Notes: generated by a model from the letters alone, not told the origin. A stretch of 64,000 bases of DNA from Crocodylus rhombifer (GCA_038503035.1 JAVSML010025214.1:176451-240450), one strand, 5' to 3'; counted from the stretch's first letter, positions 1 to 12,449 are shown. Translations and numbers: made by a program.

Positions 1-235
1 TGGTCAAAGGGGGTAGCAGGGAACACATCCCTTCATCAAAATATTTTGCTTCGTTTTTTAACCACATGGTTTCCAGTTTCTGAAAACTCAGTTAGAAAAA
101 ACATTAAAGAAGTCAGAAAGTGCCTTTGAGTAGCCTCTGAGAAACAGTTCCTTCGAAGCATCTCAAGTTGGGCACCCATGAATTAAGTCTGACATACAAT
201 ATGATTAAGTGTTTTGTCTTCACACCATGGCAATA

Positions 236-650
236 TTGCATTGATCCTGGGCTCCCCCTACTCTAGCAAGAAGCAAGCTCCTGCAGCTGGGAGCCCTCTC
301 AGTTGAGGGACTTCCAGTGCCAGGGATGCCGCATGCACCCTTGGGGCTGGGGGAACTGCAGTGCCCATGATCTTCCAGCCCCAGGGGTTTCTTGCACCCC
401 TGAACCTGAGAGATCACGGCTGCCATAATTCTCCATCCCTTTGCGTTTCACGCACCCCCATGGCAGCTGGGTCCTGACAGCCAGCATCTGCAGCTGTAAG
501 ACTCTAGGTTCCTGTGATGCCAAGACCAGGAGTCAGCAGCTGCTGGGTCCATCAGTTGTGGGACTCCCAGCCCCAGCTGGGCATGGTGCACCCCTGCAGC
601 TGAGATCCCCGTCAGCTGACAGGGCTCCCAGCTGCAGAAGAGACCCTGCT
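236..650. repeat. GC-rich degenerate repeat block
   Basis: Diverged units rich in GCAGCTGGG and CCAGCCCCAG. One unit starting TCAGTTGAGGGACT (299) recurs as TCAGTTGTGGGACT (551), with similar bases after it. The sharp GC contrast with AT-rich flanks suggests the interior of an old transposable element. The short reading frames here are not credible genes. Confidence 0.45.
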
Positions 651-1460
651 ATACTTGCAAATAAAAGCTCAATAGCAACAAGCTATAAAGTTAGTACACA
701 TTTTCAGCATCTAACTGTATAGCTGGTTTGGGCTTTTGACAGAATGAGAGCTTTGCACGTATAGCTTGTCTTAAGGAAATTGTTGAATTAACCAGTTAAC
801 TGTGTGATACCAGTAACGTGTAGAGGGGCCTACATATGTTAACAGAATTCAGTTTTTGAAAAACTCCTGTACTGTTGTTAGGTATTACTACTATGTTTCT
901 TTTGGAAAAGCTATTACAACTAGCAAGAGAGCTTGTTCTCTGCTTTACTCTAACAAAAAGCAACTCTTGAGGCAGAGTTGCAACTGGACATAAATTTTTA
1001 TCTGTGGACACAGAAGGAAGGATTGTCTGGATGCTATTTGTGACTACTTCCTATTGAAAAGAGATAAATATAGCATCAAATAAATAAGTTATACTTAGAG
1101 TATATCCAAACTCCACATTTGATTTCTCCTCAACAGGAGGCTGACGTGCAAAACCTTTACATCTTCTCTCACTTGGCACATGGTCAACAATACCATATAT
1201 TTTGATATACAGTCTTACAGCGTATTCTGTAGTTTCTGCCATGCCATTTCCCAGCTACATAATAAGCTACTTGTTGAAATTACTGCTCTCTATATGTTTC
1301 CAGAACTAAAAGGCTTTCCTGGTTAAATAAACCCACTGTAGAAGTGTGATCTTAATAGTTAGCAGTCTGTTTTTCTTCCATTTTGTTACAAATGCAATGT
1401 GACTAAAAGTGAATTATTCTCAACCTTACAGTTTGACAATTATAAAACATTCAGGGTAAG
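651..1460. other. No recognised feature
   Basis: AT-rich single-copy-looking DNA; no exon, RNA gene or clear repeat was recognised. Confidence 0.5.
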
Positions 1461-1802
1461 CAGTGATTCTTAACCAAGGTGCCAGAGCATCCTGTAGTGC
1501 CTTGAGATCCTTGCAAGCATGCTATAGGATGCGATGCAAAGTTAGGTGTACAAACATGATTCACAACATAAATTGAAAACTGCACAGAGTTTTCAAATAG
1601 GAAACCATAATGTTAAAATATTCTAACCTGTTATGATCTATCTGAGTTCTTTGCAACAGAAGAATTGCTTTATTATTCTTCCACAGTCAAAAACAAGTGA
1701 AAATTAAGAGTTGGCATTTTCCAAAGGGTGTCTTAAGTCAAATGAGAGGTGCCTTGGATTTACTGAGGGATGCCTTGCATCTAAAAAGGTTGAGAACCAT
1801 TG
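1461..1802. mobile_element. Non-autonomous hAT-Charlie-like element
   Basis: The ends CAGTGATTCTTAACC and (complement) CAATGGTTCTCAACC are imperfect terminal inverted repeats of the CAGNGNTTCTCAACC type of hAT-Charlie transposons. Length 342 bp; no coding capacity. The 8-bp flanks agree at only 4 of 8 positions, so the insertion is old. A related copy lies at 45979-46715. Confidence 0.65.
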
Positions 1803-2906
1803 GGATAAAGCTTTTCAAAACACCAAGATCCTATATTTGAAAGTGATATAGACACATAGGAGTGCCTCATTGAACATAAAACATGGCATGTGGCTCTCCT
1901 AAATCCATAGATCATTTTAGATAGGGGACTTAAACATCTAAATCATTTGTGTGCCTTGGAAATTTCCCCCTACATCCTTCTGACTTACTTATTGACATTA
2001 AAGACTTGTGCTTTGAGATTTGTGATTTGAGAAGAGGATTGTTTTTTACACTTTTCTCCTGTCACTGAAATGTAACCTATATTTTACTCCAGTCTAATGT
2101 TCACTTCAAAATACTATGCTAGCATAGCACATTTTTCTCCAGCTCATAATTAGATTACAAAAGCTTTTGGTTGAGTTATATCACATCTCACTCATTTTCT
2201 AATACTATGCAACATTTAAACCCTGTGCAGTTATCATGTATGGCCACTTAATCTGTATATGACAATAAAATAAATCTCTTCTATTTCTGAATAGGCTATG
2301 AGAGCTCCATCTCAAAATGGAAGACATCTAATTATTATTTTCTATTTTTATTGTATTTTAGGAAATCAGTGCTCTGGTTTGTCAGCTTTAACTGCAAGCC
2401 AGCTTGTCAAATGGCAAGAAATGTATTTGTGAAATTTCCAAAGCAGAACTGAGCAAAGCTGAAAATATTATGGCCATCTGAGCCAGGGAAGCCCCAATGC
2501 TGCTAGACTTATCCAAGGGAAAGGTCAGTGTGCTGCACAAGGCATAAACCAAATGAGAACTTGAGCCCTGTAATGGGAGCTGGGAAGCGATTTGGGAACA
2601 GGATGGTGAAGCATATGTACTGAATTCTCCACTTCCTGAATTCCATTTGTGCCAATTTTCTCTGGAATATAAGTTTCCATACTCAGAGTTGGCATAAACA
2701 TGTTTTGTCAGGTCTACAAAGTACTCTGACACCAAGCCTCACTACTCCCTGCTGTAATAAACGATGACTTCTGTCCCATCTTCTCCCATCACTAAATGTA
2801 GATTATTCTAATTCATTATGTTCAAATTCTGTCCTGCATTAATGTTAAGAAAATGGCATTCTCTTTAAAAAAAAAGCAGGTTACATATGCGTCCCTGGAA
2901 CTAAGA
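1803..2906. other. No recognised feature
   Basis: AT-rich intergenic DNA; the 115-codon minus frame at 2388-2735 shows no family features. Confidence 0.45.
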
Positions 2907-3612
2907 GGGTATGTCTATATGTGCAATTACAGTGCCTGAATAAACTGATGAACTTGTTGCTCCATAGTTAATTGCTCTGGGTGTGTCATTTGAACATGCA
3001 CCTGGGAGCAATTAACTGTGGAGCAATAAGCTTCACAATTTATTCAGGTGCATTATGTGGAGCCCAGGCAGAGCAGCCCCAGCTGGCAAGGGTCTGGGAG
3101 TCAGCCTGCCAACCCAGGGCTGCTTCCCCGGGCTCAGTGTGCTGTGGAGGGGCTGGCTGGGGCATGAAGGAACTGCACTGTGGGGCTAGCTGGCAGGCAG
3201 TCCTACACTGAAGCACCCTTGTGCCTCAGCCAACCAAGGCAGCCTCTGGACATGCACTGCTGTGGCGTTTTTTACTGTTCAGCAGCATAGTACTTGTATT
3301 TACCAGTATTTACTTATCTTTAAAAGTATTTACTTGTATGTACAAGTACTATCCTGCTGCAGAGTAAATTAGTTAGTTCCAGCCTAATAGGGGTGCACGT
3401 GTAGATGTAAAATCCTGCTGCAAAATAAATTAGTTACTTTAGTACCATCAGTAGTTACTTAGTACTACTTTAGTACTACTATAGGACTATTAGTTACTAT
3501 CGTGCTGCAAAGTGAATTAGTTACTTCCAGCTTAATAGGGGTGCACATGTAGATGCCAAAATGTTTACTGCACAGCTAATTAGTCTACTGCACAGTAAAT
3601 ATCTCATGTAGA
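2907..3612 (+). mobile_element. MITE-like family A, copy 1 (internally expanded)
   Basis: Starts gggtatgtctatatgtgcaa and ends in the family right end (agtaaatatctcatgtagatgc). The two ends are imperfect inverted repeats, and the middle is GC-rich. A segment at about 3348-3405 (ctgctgcagagtaaattag... to cacgtgtagatg) is repeated at about 3497-3555, separated by AGTACT-rich sequence, which makes this copy longer than the others. Class unknown. Confidence 0.6.
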
Positions 3613-4570
3613 TGCATCCAGAATATCTCTGGTTTCAGAGCCTGGTCCTATCACACTTACAGAAAACACTGTAAGTTTAAAAAAAAAAACGTATCAGAAT
3701 AGTCCATGAACACATAATTGGACAACTAGTGCAATTAAGAGCCAAGTCTGAGTGAGCACCTACACATTCCATGAACAGCCTGGTTACCAAAGAGTATGAA
3801 TCAGAGCACAACAGAAAGAACTGTGTGGATGGGGTTGTTGCCATACGTTGCAAAATTCAACAAAGAGAAAAGGAATAGCCCATTGCAAATGCAAGCACAA
3901 GCTCTACCCTTGAGACTGTTCTGAGTGAGAAGATTGAAGAAAACTCCATCATCTAGGCTTCTACTTATTTTTGCTGCACCACAGGAAAATACCAAAGTAT
4001 GGTATTGTTTGCGGGGAACAATTAAAAGGAGCAAGGGAGGGCCCAGAGGACTGAGTGATTAAAATAGAAAGAGCAAGCCTTTGACAGAGAGAGCAGGAGA
4101 AATACTACTGTTTCAAAAAGTAGCAGACACAACAGGCATCTTTCCACATGCTCTGGAGTTGGCAGGGGTATGCTGTTCCTGGGCATGTAGCCCACCACAC
4201 ATGGGTAGCTACAGGCAAGCAGCACCAAAATGACAAAGACATACCTCTTATCTTTTCCCCCAGTAATTGTAGCTATGGTATTTACCTAGGAGCTGGAAGT
4301 CCTGAGTTCTAGGCCTTGTTCACCCACAGATTGAAGCTAGGTGGGGGGTTTTCTTACTACAGTGCTCTAACTGCCACACTACATACCAGCCATTATACAG
4401 CCACTTCTCCAGCACTCCTTTTGAAACTGACCCGTTGGGCAGCCACACGATGGAAAACTGTTGGCCAAGAAGAAGAGAGCAAGCCAGAGGTTGATTGACT
4501 CATTGGCAGCCACTGTCTCCCAGATAGTGCTAAGGAATTGTTAAAGCAAAATTAACCCTTAAATGGAACG
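3613..4570. other. No recognised gene
   Basis: AT-rich DNA without recognisable exons. A possible remnant of tRNA-like SINE sequence (ctggaagtcctgagttctag) lies near 4292. Confidence 0.4.
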
Positions 4571-5336
4571 TGAAATACAAATGCAGACAACTCAGTGTCC
4601 TAAAATCAAAGTCTAGCTTTATTAGTACAAGTATTATCGTTGCAGTTTCTATATTCAGAGAGAGAAAAACATTCAATACAATAATCTTACCCAATCCCAT
4701 ATGTTACTTTGCTCAACAGAAAAGACAGCCACTCGGTTCCTGGAAGCAAAGGGTACGTCATGAGCTGGGATGATCAAGACAGGTGTTGAAGGTTGGATTT
4801 ATGAAGATGATGAGGAATTTTCTTGCTTCTCCCCTTTTATACTTTTCTTCAACTTCACTTATTTGATTACTCTTTGCTTTTGGATTGGTCTCTCTGCAGT
4901 CAACATACTGTCCGTCTTTTATCCCATCAGCATATTCCTTTGTCTAACATATCCATCACCAGCAAACCTCTTAATTTGACCTTTTTCTGATGTCTTCCTT
5001 TGGGCATTGCCCATTGGTTTCTTTTATCACCTTTCATTAACATATCCAATCATTTCATCCCTCTGATTCAGCTGGTTAGTGCCAAGTTCAGTTAATTGGA
5101 GTTGGTAACAAGTCCATTGCTCTGTCATGTTAAAAGAACTTCTCACAGTGATAAAGAAGAAAAGACATAATATAATAAACACCTATGAGCTGTACAAAAA
5201 CACCTCAAAGCTAGCTAATAAAAAAAAAGTTAATAAGGACAAAACTTAAGCAATGACTAAATAAGGCTAAATATAAACAATACCATAAGCAGGTGCAACT
5301 TCAAAGCATTAAATATAACAAGCTATCCTAACAACA
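4571..5336 (-). mobile_element. Possible solo LTR of an endogenous retrovirus-like element
   Basis: On the minus strand there is a TATA box (GTATAAAAGGGG, 4842-4831) and, about 210 bases further, a polyadenylation hexamer AATAAA (4623-4618). The ends can be read as TGTTGTTAGG...TTTCA. Promoter and poly(A) signal within one non-coding unit suggest an LTR. No target duplication, primer site or retroviral genes were found, so boundaries and identity are uncertain. Confidence 0.35.
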
Positions 5337-5975
5337 GTCTGTTGACCTGGAAGGGAAAAGGCTCTTCCTCCCAGTGAGGTAGAAGGTTCCCCCTGCTCTG
5401 CCCTGCATCATTTTTTGAAGGACTATATTAGGGGCTCAGTGTCTCAAGGGGCACTGGAGAAGTTGATGAGTAGCATCTGACCTGTGGAGAGGTTATAGTG
5501 GTGCTGTGCTGGAGAGTGGCAAAAGTCCTGATTCAACCCAGCTTTGGATGATAGTATCAAAGACCCCTGGCCATCCAGGTAAGCCTTAGCTACAGAGCTA
5601 TGAGGAATAAAAGAAGAGATGCACATGGCCTTTTTCTGTTCCTAAGAAAGCCAATACTTGTGATTTCTGGATGTGTTGTCACAGTTTTCCACAAGTGCAG
5701 AAATAGAATGTCTCTGGATATGTAAGTATCAAAAATGCCCCACAGACATCCAAAAATGGCCACTTAACCATGTAAGAACAGAATACCACCTTTCGTTAAC
5801 AATGTTAGGTAGCTTACTTCATTTTCAAAGAGATAATTTCATCTCTGCTCAGTTTTGCTTTGGAACATTCAAAAATAAATCACTATTTTGATAATCTGGC
5901 TCAAGCAAAGCCAACAAACTGTAGTGCTGATCTTCTTAACCACCTCTAAGGTGGATTTAGCCACTTTGCACTTAC
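5337..5975. other. No recognised feature
   Basis: Intergenic sequence; nothing supported. Confidence 0.45.
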
Positions 5976-6442
5976 AGGCATGTCTACACGTGCAATTAAT
6001 TTGAAGTAATAAACTCCAGCATATTCCATACCAGAGTTTATTGCTGCCAGGCATGCCATTTGAATGTGCACTTGGGACCACAGCATGTTGAGCTAAGTCA
6101 GAGCAGGCCCAGCTGGCAGGAGCCCCAAAGGGATCAGCCTGCCAGCCCACAGCTTCTCTGACCCAGCTCAACATGATGCAGAGGAGCTGGCTCCAGTGCC
6201 AGGCTTGCCAGCAGGCAGCCCCTGCACTGAAACACCCTTGTGCACCAGCCAGGCCTGTCAGCATCTACATGTGCATGTAAAAAATTATGCAGTAGGCTAG
6301 TACTTGTATTGACAAGTACTATCCTACAGTAGATTGTATTAGTTTACTGAGGCCTAATAGGGCCACACATGTAGATGCAGAGACTTTACTGTGGAACTAA
6401 TTAGGCCGTTCCACAGTAAATGTCTCACGTAGATGTGCTCAT
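5976..6442 (+). mobile_element. MITE-like family A, copy 2
   Basis: The left end ggcatgtctacacgtgcaat and right end (gtaaatgtctcacgtagatg) form imperfect inverted repeats. The interior has the family landmarks: aataaactccagcat, a GC-rich core, the trinity tacttgtattgacaagtac, and taatagggccacac. Confidence 0.65.
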
Positions 6443-6489
6443 AGAGAGCTATGCACAGCAGTGCTACCTTTACTTTGCAATAATTTAAA

Positions 6490-6960
6490 GTCATAGGGTT
6501 CAATGAGACCTCAACAGTCATCTAGCCCATTCACTGCTCAGATGCAAAAATTGTTGTCCCTAAACAATTCCAGACAGATATGTATCCATCCTCTTTTTGG
6601 AAACCTCCAAAGAGATTCCACAACTTCTCCAGTTGAATGGCTGCTTTTTCTATTGATCCACTGTTCTTACTATTAGGATTTGAAGTGTTGGAACAGGGCA
6701 CACAGGGATTAATCTCCATCGGATTTTCTGTAATTAAAATCTATTGCTTCTTGCCCTGTCCTCAGTAGCAAGGAAAAATTTTTCCCCATCCCCCAGCCCT
6801 TTCTTTATGATAGCTTTTAAAGTATTTCAAACTTTTATCATGTCTCCCCTTACCCAACTTTTTCTCATATAGCTTTAATTCTAGCCTGTTTATTATCTCT
6901 TTTCACTTCTGGACCTTTTCCTGTACCTGTACATCCTTCTTATAACTGTCATGGTCAAAG
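6490..6960 (-). mobile_element. CR1 LINE 3' fragment, old
   Basis: In minus orientation it resembles the CR1 ORF2 C-terminus and 3' end (plus-strand tcatctagccca, ctattgcttcttgccctgtcc, gtctccccttac). Many indels; no intact frame. Confidence 0.6.
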
Positions 6961-6967
6961 TTGGGCA

Positions 6968-7390
6968 CATTATGGCTAAGTACAGAGAGTCAAAAGCTTG
7001 AGGCTGAATCAATTCAATCTAAGCTGCATAGACTAAACCAATAAGCAAGTGAACAGACATTTACTTTTGATTCTGGAAATGCAGCCATATGCCTGCAGTG
7101 GCTCAAGCCAGAAGCCAGAGGGGTACTAGAGCATGCCTTCCTGCTATGCTGGAGCACACAGCTTGGGCCAAAGCTAGCCTGCCCACCCTGTGAGGGTAGA
7201 TTTGCAGAGGAGGTGCAAAGCATCTTGGGATGCTGGAGGGACTGTAAGTTAACTTGATTCTGGAGGGGATCTGGGACAGAAATTCAATGTACCCATTTAA
7301 CCTAGATCAGTTAAGTCTGATAATACATCATCCAGGTTTATCTTAAACCAATTTTGACCATTTTGAAAGTGGTTTATATGCACTGTTTAT
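6968..7390. repeat. Unclassified interspersed repeat (family B), copy 1
   Basis: Contains gaggctgaatcaattcaatc followed by ctaagctgcatag; similar text occurs at 49,464 and, inverted or diverged, near 56,460. Probably an old DNA transposon remnant. Confidence 0.35.
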
Positions 7391-7545
7391 ATGCATATAA
7401 CTTCTGTTGTATTACAGATGTGAACTAGTTTCCAATTCCTTATACAAGTGTATGTGTCATTTCTGTCCTTAGCCTATTTCAGCTGTGGTCTAATCAATGC
7501 TGAACAGAGTGGTATCATCAAATCCTCTGTAAAGAAGCCCAAAGG

Positions 7546-7592
7546 TAAGAGTGCTGTAGGGGGCACTGTAGGAGGCACTGTAGGGGGCACTG
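7546..7592. repeat. Short 12-bp tandem repeat
   Basis: About 3.5 units of GCACTGTAGGGG-type sequence, followed by a G-run. Frames across it are artefacts of the repeat. Confidence 0.7.
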
Positions 7593-7599
7593 GTAACGG

Positions 7600-10500
7600 G
7601 GCAGGGGGGGAAACATTTCCAGTAAGGAGAAAAAGGGGAGAAAAAAAGGAAAAGTAGTCAAAAGTGTCAGCAGTATTAGAGAAAAGAATGGCAGCCTTTT
7701 TTGTCTTTCCTTTCCTATTCCCTGTCCAAGAAACCAAAATCCTCTTACAAATATGTCCCTGAGCCTCACAAATTCAATAGTTTCTCCCAGGAAGTTTATC
7801 ACCTTGAAAATCTGGTCACTTGTAATGCAATAGTGATGACAATCCATATGCTGAAGATCTGACCTACTATGTGTATATTTTAAACAGAAACATTGTCTCC
7901 ACTATTCAGCTGTAGCAAGAACTTCTAGACATTCAAAGCCCTGGTAAGCTTCAGAGAGACCTTTTCAGGGTCTTTTTAAATTTTATTTTATTGCAAAGAT
8001 ATCTAACCAGCTGTCACACACGTTTTGTTGAAAATTCATGTTCTGCAGACACCATTACCAGTCCCACCAGTCTTTCCTGAAGATCTCAAGGAGGTCTTTA
8101 TCTCTTTAAGTTATTAATACAAGACAAAAGCCTGTGTAGTGTACTCAACAGCACTGATATCTGCAGCAGAGAGTCCATAACAATTAAATAATGATTTCCC
8201 AGCAGTATTCAAGGCACATTCTGTATCGTTTCAGCCAGACTCTGCAGCATATTGGTCAGTTATCAAAGTAAGAATGGGTGTAGGCATATATATTTCTTAA
8301 AAGCTCCATTTCAAAGCCAGCCATGTAATGTTTTGATAGGACTTAAAAACCACTTTTGGTCAAATATAATCATTCCTCTTAAGAGTAAAGGATCCCTGTA
8401 CCCTGTGATTAGGGGCTATTATGTACAGCATCTTCCCAAGAATCTAGGAAAGTGCTAAAGGAGATGCCTCTTCCACATATTACTCAACCTTGTACTGGCC
8501 CTTCCCTACTTTGCCCCTTCATATTTATGGTTCTGATCACATCACATTCTTCCCTCTTCACCTTTACCAATGATGCCATTGTTCATCTCCTATTTATCCT
8601 TTCCCTCTCAGTTCTCTTTCAGACCATGCTTTACAATGTCATGATACACTATCCTGTTTCTATAACACTTTGAAGGAGAAGGTTCAGGGTTTTTGACTTT
8701 CACTGAATGTTTTGAGACATGTAACATACAATCAAACGTTACAAACATGTTTAATATTTTTGTCATTTCAGGCCTACAAAGTTTGTTCACATATAGGGCT
8801 GAAGTGAAGGATATTGACCCTTTCACAGATGAATAGTCTGCATATATGGAATGGGGTAATACATTAATCCATGTCAGGTCATTAACTCTTTATGGGATTG
8901 TAAAGCTTTGTTCTCTGCACTTCCATGATTCCAAGTGCATTTGGATTAAAGGTCAGGATCTTTCCCCTGATTACTAGATTTTTTTAGATTTTTATGATAC
9001 ATAAAAGTTCACGTAAAAAATGGGAACACTATTGGCCAAACATCTGTGGAGACCTTTAAATTATTCTGTTTAAAGACAATTATTACAATTACATTACCTT
9101 ACTAGAAGATGAATAATGTTTTAAAATACATGTCCATTTTTTATGAAACCAGTGCCATTCTGTATTATGTTGTGGATGGCATGTGTCACTGTGGATCTCT
9201 GCTTTATGAAGAAAAACAAGTTATCGGGGGATTAAACATTTGACGTTAAAGTGGAAGTCAGACCTTCAGTCACATAAATTATTCCAGATGTCAGAGATCC
9301 ACTTACAGATCCCCTTTGCAGATATGCAAAGATAATTTGATCTGTTGGTTCTTTAAATTTTTAATTTAAAACAAATTAATGATATTTTGAATAAGAATGA
9401 AAAGTTCTGGAAACTTCTGTCCTGATTTTTTTCCCCCTATTTCAATTTCTCTAAAATGAATGAACTAATTTAATGCAATTTAAAGGAAAAATAACTCCTG
9501 CATACCAAGATCATATGTATATCAATTCTTGTTCCAGTTTTACATTTTTTAAAGTTTTTTTATCACAGAAATGTGAAGAACCTTCAAGTACAGTAAAGAA
9601 TACTTCAGATATGTCATGTTATATTAGAAGTGTCCAAAATCCTTTTTCCTCCCCACTCAGATTCTCATAATCAGGTCCAGTGGGTATTGCCATTGGAACA
9701 CAACATTCATTTTGTGATTAATTTTAAAGTCATCCCTGAAATTCTGTATGTGCCATTTACGCATGAATCCACTGACTTCTACCAAAGGGAATGTGGAGGT
9801 GCTAGACAGAAAGGTAACTGGACATACAAACAACCGATTTGTTCAAGTTAATTTCCATTTGAGCACATTAATGTGTTGACAACATTTTTATGTGTAAGTT
9901 AGAAGGTTATTGTAAGAAGGTCACTTAGACTGCCAGCTTTTATAGGACAGTTCACTCCCTGAGAAGCCCATCAGCCATTGCTGCAAAGCAAAGTTCTGTC
10001 TACAAATGAACAAAATGAAACAAAATACATCTATCCTCTCCTAGACACAAGGAGGGGAGCCCCGTTTCTGCTTTGGCCTCAGTATAGGAGTCCGGCCCCT
10101 CCTTGCAGCAAGAAGCTGCAGCCTCCCTTAACAGCTTGCTTCCTCCTCCTTGCTTTCTCTTCCAGGAGACCTTAAGCTCCCAGTGGGCCACTTCCTCTTT
10201 ACTCCAGTGCTGCACAGCTGGGCTTTCTTAACAGAGCTGACTGGTTCTCCTTAAAGAGACAGACAACCCTGTTACAGTAATGTATTACGTGAACCTTTGT
10301 TCTTGAAAGGTTGTGGACAGACGATACAGTTATACTTTTTGTAATGGGAGGGAGACTTTCTGCTTGTAAGTATCTGTCTGAACCTGTCCCGCTGAAAGTG
10401 AAGCTATTCCACGGTAACTTATCTCTTAATGAAACATGGTAATTATTGCATTTTTGCTCCCATTTACTGTGGGCAGGAGCAAACAGATTGCATTGTTGCA

Positions 10501-10639
10501 ACAGAGTCAGCTAAACTTCTATACTTTCTCCCACCCATTTAAAGTGGTACAACTGAACACATGCTTATGTGTCCAGATTACAAGGGTCATAGGCTTATAC
10601 ATAAATGTCAAGCTAGAAAACTGCCATTTATGAAACAAA
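7600..10639. other. No recognised gene or repeat
   Basis: AT-rich intergenic DNA downstream of VIP. No exon with splice sites and a recognisable protein was found on either strand. Confidence 0.4.
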
Positions 10640-11120
10640 GGGCACATCTACATGTGCAATTAGTATACATGAATAAACTCTGGAGCTTATTGCTCTGGAG
10701 TTTTTTGCTGGTGGGCGCACCATTTGAATGTATGCTGTTACCTGGGAGCATTTAACTCCAGAGCAATCAGCTCCAGAATTTATTCATGAGCAGCATGAGG
10801 AACCCAATTAGAGCAGCCCCAGTCAGCCTGCAAGCTGGGACTGCTCCAACCAGGGCACAAGTACGCTTCAGCTTGGAGCTAGCTGGCAGGCAGCCCCTGC
10901 ATTGAAGCACCTTCATGCCCCAGCCAACCAGGTCAGCATCTACCCATGCACTGCTATGCATGAAAAAACTCCATAGCAGGCTAGTACTTGCATTCATAAG
11001 TACTACCCTGCTGTGGAGTTTATTAGTTTTCTGTGCCCTACAAGGGACCCATGTGTAGACCCCAAGATGTTTATTGTGGAGCTAAGTAGCTCTGCAGTAA
11101 ACATCAAGTGTAGCTGTGCC
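10640..11120 (+). mobile_element. MITE-like family A, copy 3
   Basis: The ends GGCACATCTACATGTG and (complement) GGCACAGCTACACTTG are the clearest inverted ends of the family; 3-bp AAG flanks could be a target duplication. The interior is the same as copy 2. Confidence 0.65.
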
Positions 11121-11264
11121 AAGTGTAGTCTATTTCTTCCTATAGTGTGGACATATGAAGCAATTGCAGCACCTGTCCTGCACTACATAGCTACATGCAT
11201 ACACACCTGAGTATAAGTCAAAGAATAGCAAGAAACAGTATCCCATGTTCTACCTCCAAGAACT

Positions 11265-11520
11265 GAGTGGTTTAGGGCACTCATTCAGTAAACCGGCCTC
11301 TCAAAATCCATCTAGCATAGCGGTTTAACCACCATGCAGTATGTGAGATATTACCCAGCCCATTCTCCAGAACTCTTTGTAAAGCTGAGTCACTGCCCCT
11401 TACATTAAATAGCTCTGGGATAAAATAGCTGAAGAACAGTGCAGTGGGGAGCAAGGATCCAGGTTGGAAACCCAAGGCCCCTCAGTCCACGTGAGAAACT
11501 ATCTCACTAAGCCATATAAC
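11265..11520 (-). mobile_element. tRNA-like SINE fragment(s), minus strand
   Basis: Reading minus, tRNA-like promoter text (tggcttagtgagatag ... gggtttccaacc) is followed by a second, tggttaaaccgctatgctag-like head. Resembles old tRNA-derived SINEs with A and B boxes. Not a functional tRNA: no closed acceptor stem. Confidence 0.4.
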
Positions 11521-11636
11521 TCAATTTTGTTTTCTCACTCTTGGCCCTATATATCTCTTCTTTTAGTTGGCTAACAGCTCAGCTTAAAAAGAAGTGCTGG
11601 ACAGAAGGCTGAGTAAAATTTCATATGTGACATGGT

Positions 11637-11762
11637 GGTTAGAGTAATATGCTAGAAAGTCAGGGAGATGTGGGTTCAAACCATCTCTGGGTGGGTGGGG
11701 CCTGGAACCCGAGTCTCCTATTTTCTGGATGAGCACTCTAGTTGCCTAGCTATTAAGGTTGC
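11637..11762. mobile_element. Fold-back pair of tRNA-like SINE heads
   Basis: The plus strand reads ggttagagtaatatgctag with a B-box-like gggttcaaacc. The second half read on the minus strand gives caactagagtgctcatccag with gggttccaggcc. The two halves are roughly 60-65% alike and point toward each other. Confidence 0.4.
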
Positions 11763-12141
11763 TATTACGGGCTGGCCCTCCCTCTTTCCATCCAGCATCT
11801 AATACCTGTTAGTAAGATTTCTGGCCAGCTGCATTTTTCATCACCTACAAACACTTTTGGGTCCAGAATGCGTGCGTACACTTACCCACATGTGCCAGCC
11901 CAGAATATAGACTACTGCACGTACTCAGGTCTGTGCACACATATATGTACTCACACTGCAGGTGTAATAGAATCACAAACTGTTGAAGTGTAAAAACGCT
12001 ACTTTCACAACTAGAAAGCTGCCATTTGGGTATATAAAGGAAAATGGAATTGTGCCCCCTAAGTCTTAGGTTTTAGCACAGTTTAGCGACTTTTAGATAT
12101 TTCAGTTTCTGCAACTTTTTAAGACATTTTAGTTTGAAGCA

Positions 12142-12171
12142 GTGTGTGTATGTGTGTGTGTGTGTGTGTGT
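12142..12171. repeat. (GT)n microsatellite
   Basis: Run of about 15 GT units with one interruption. Confidence 0.9.
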
Positions 12172-12234
12172 AGCTATCTAAGATAAATACATAGATAAAT
12201 ACATAGATAGATAGTGTGTTACATCTCAAATGTT

Positions 12235-12258
12235 ATTGTGTTAATCCCATCTTATATC

Positions 12259-12292
<34 letters not shown>

Positions 12293-12339
12293 AATAGATA
12301 GATAGATATTGCACTGATATAAAACGGGATTAACACAAT
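12235..12339. repeat. GATA/GACA microsatellite enclosed by an inverted repeat
   Basis: The left arm at 12235-12260 (attgtgttaatccc, then catcttatatcta) and right arm at 12315-12339 are complementary at about 22 of 25 positions. The interval between holds (GATA)n-(GACA)n-(GATA)n. It starts about 110 bp beyond the VIP poly(A) site. Confidence 0.85.
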
Positions 12340-12449
12340 CAGGAAATGGGAGCATTGTGTCTTTTAAAGAAAGCATGTGCTGATTTTCCTCTGCTAAAAG
12401 GGGTTTCTTTTGTTCAGGCAATTCCAGTATTGAATCAAACCACTAATAT

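Noticed and set aside
2388..2735. 115-codon minus frame
   Set aside because: No motif, no exon signals and no homologue I recognise.
7474..7847. Overlapping Pro-rich frames near 7.5-7.8 kb
   Set aside because: They arise from the 12-bp tandem repeat and the adjacent purine-rich tract.
11637..11690. Possible tRNA gene
   Set aside because: A- and B-box-like motifs are present but there is no proper acceptor or anticodon stem; a SINE relic.
12142..12310. CRISPR-like regular repeats
   Set aside because: They are di- and tetranucleotide microsatellites in a vertebrate genome; no spacer pattern.
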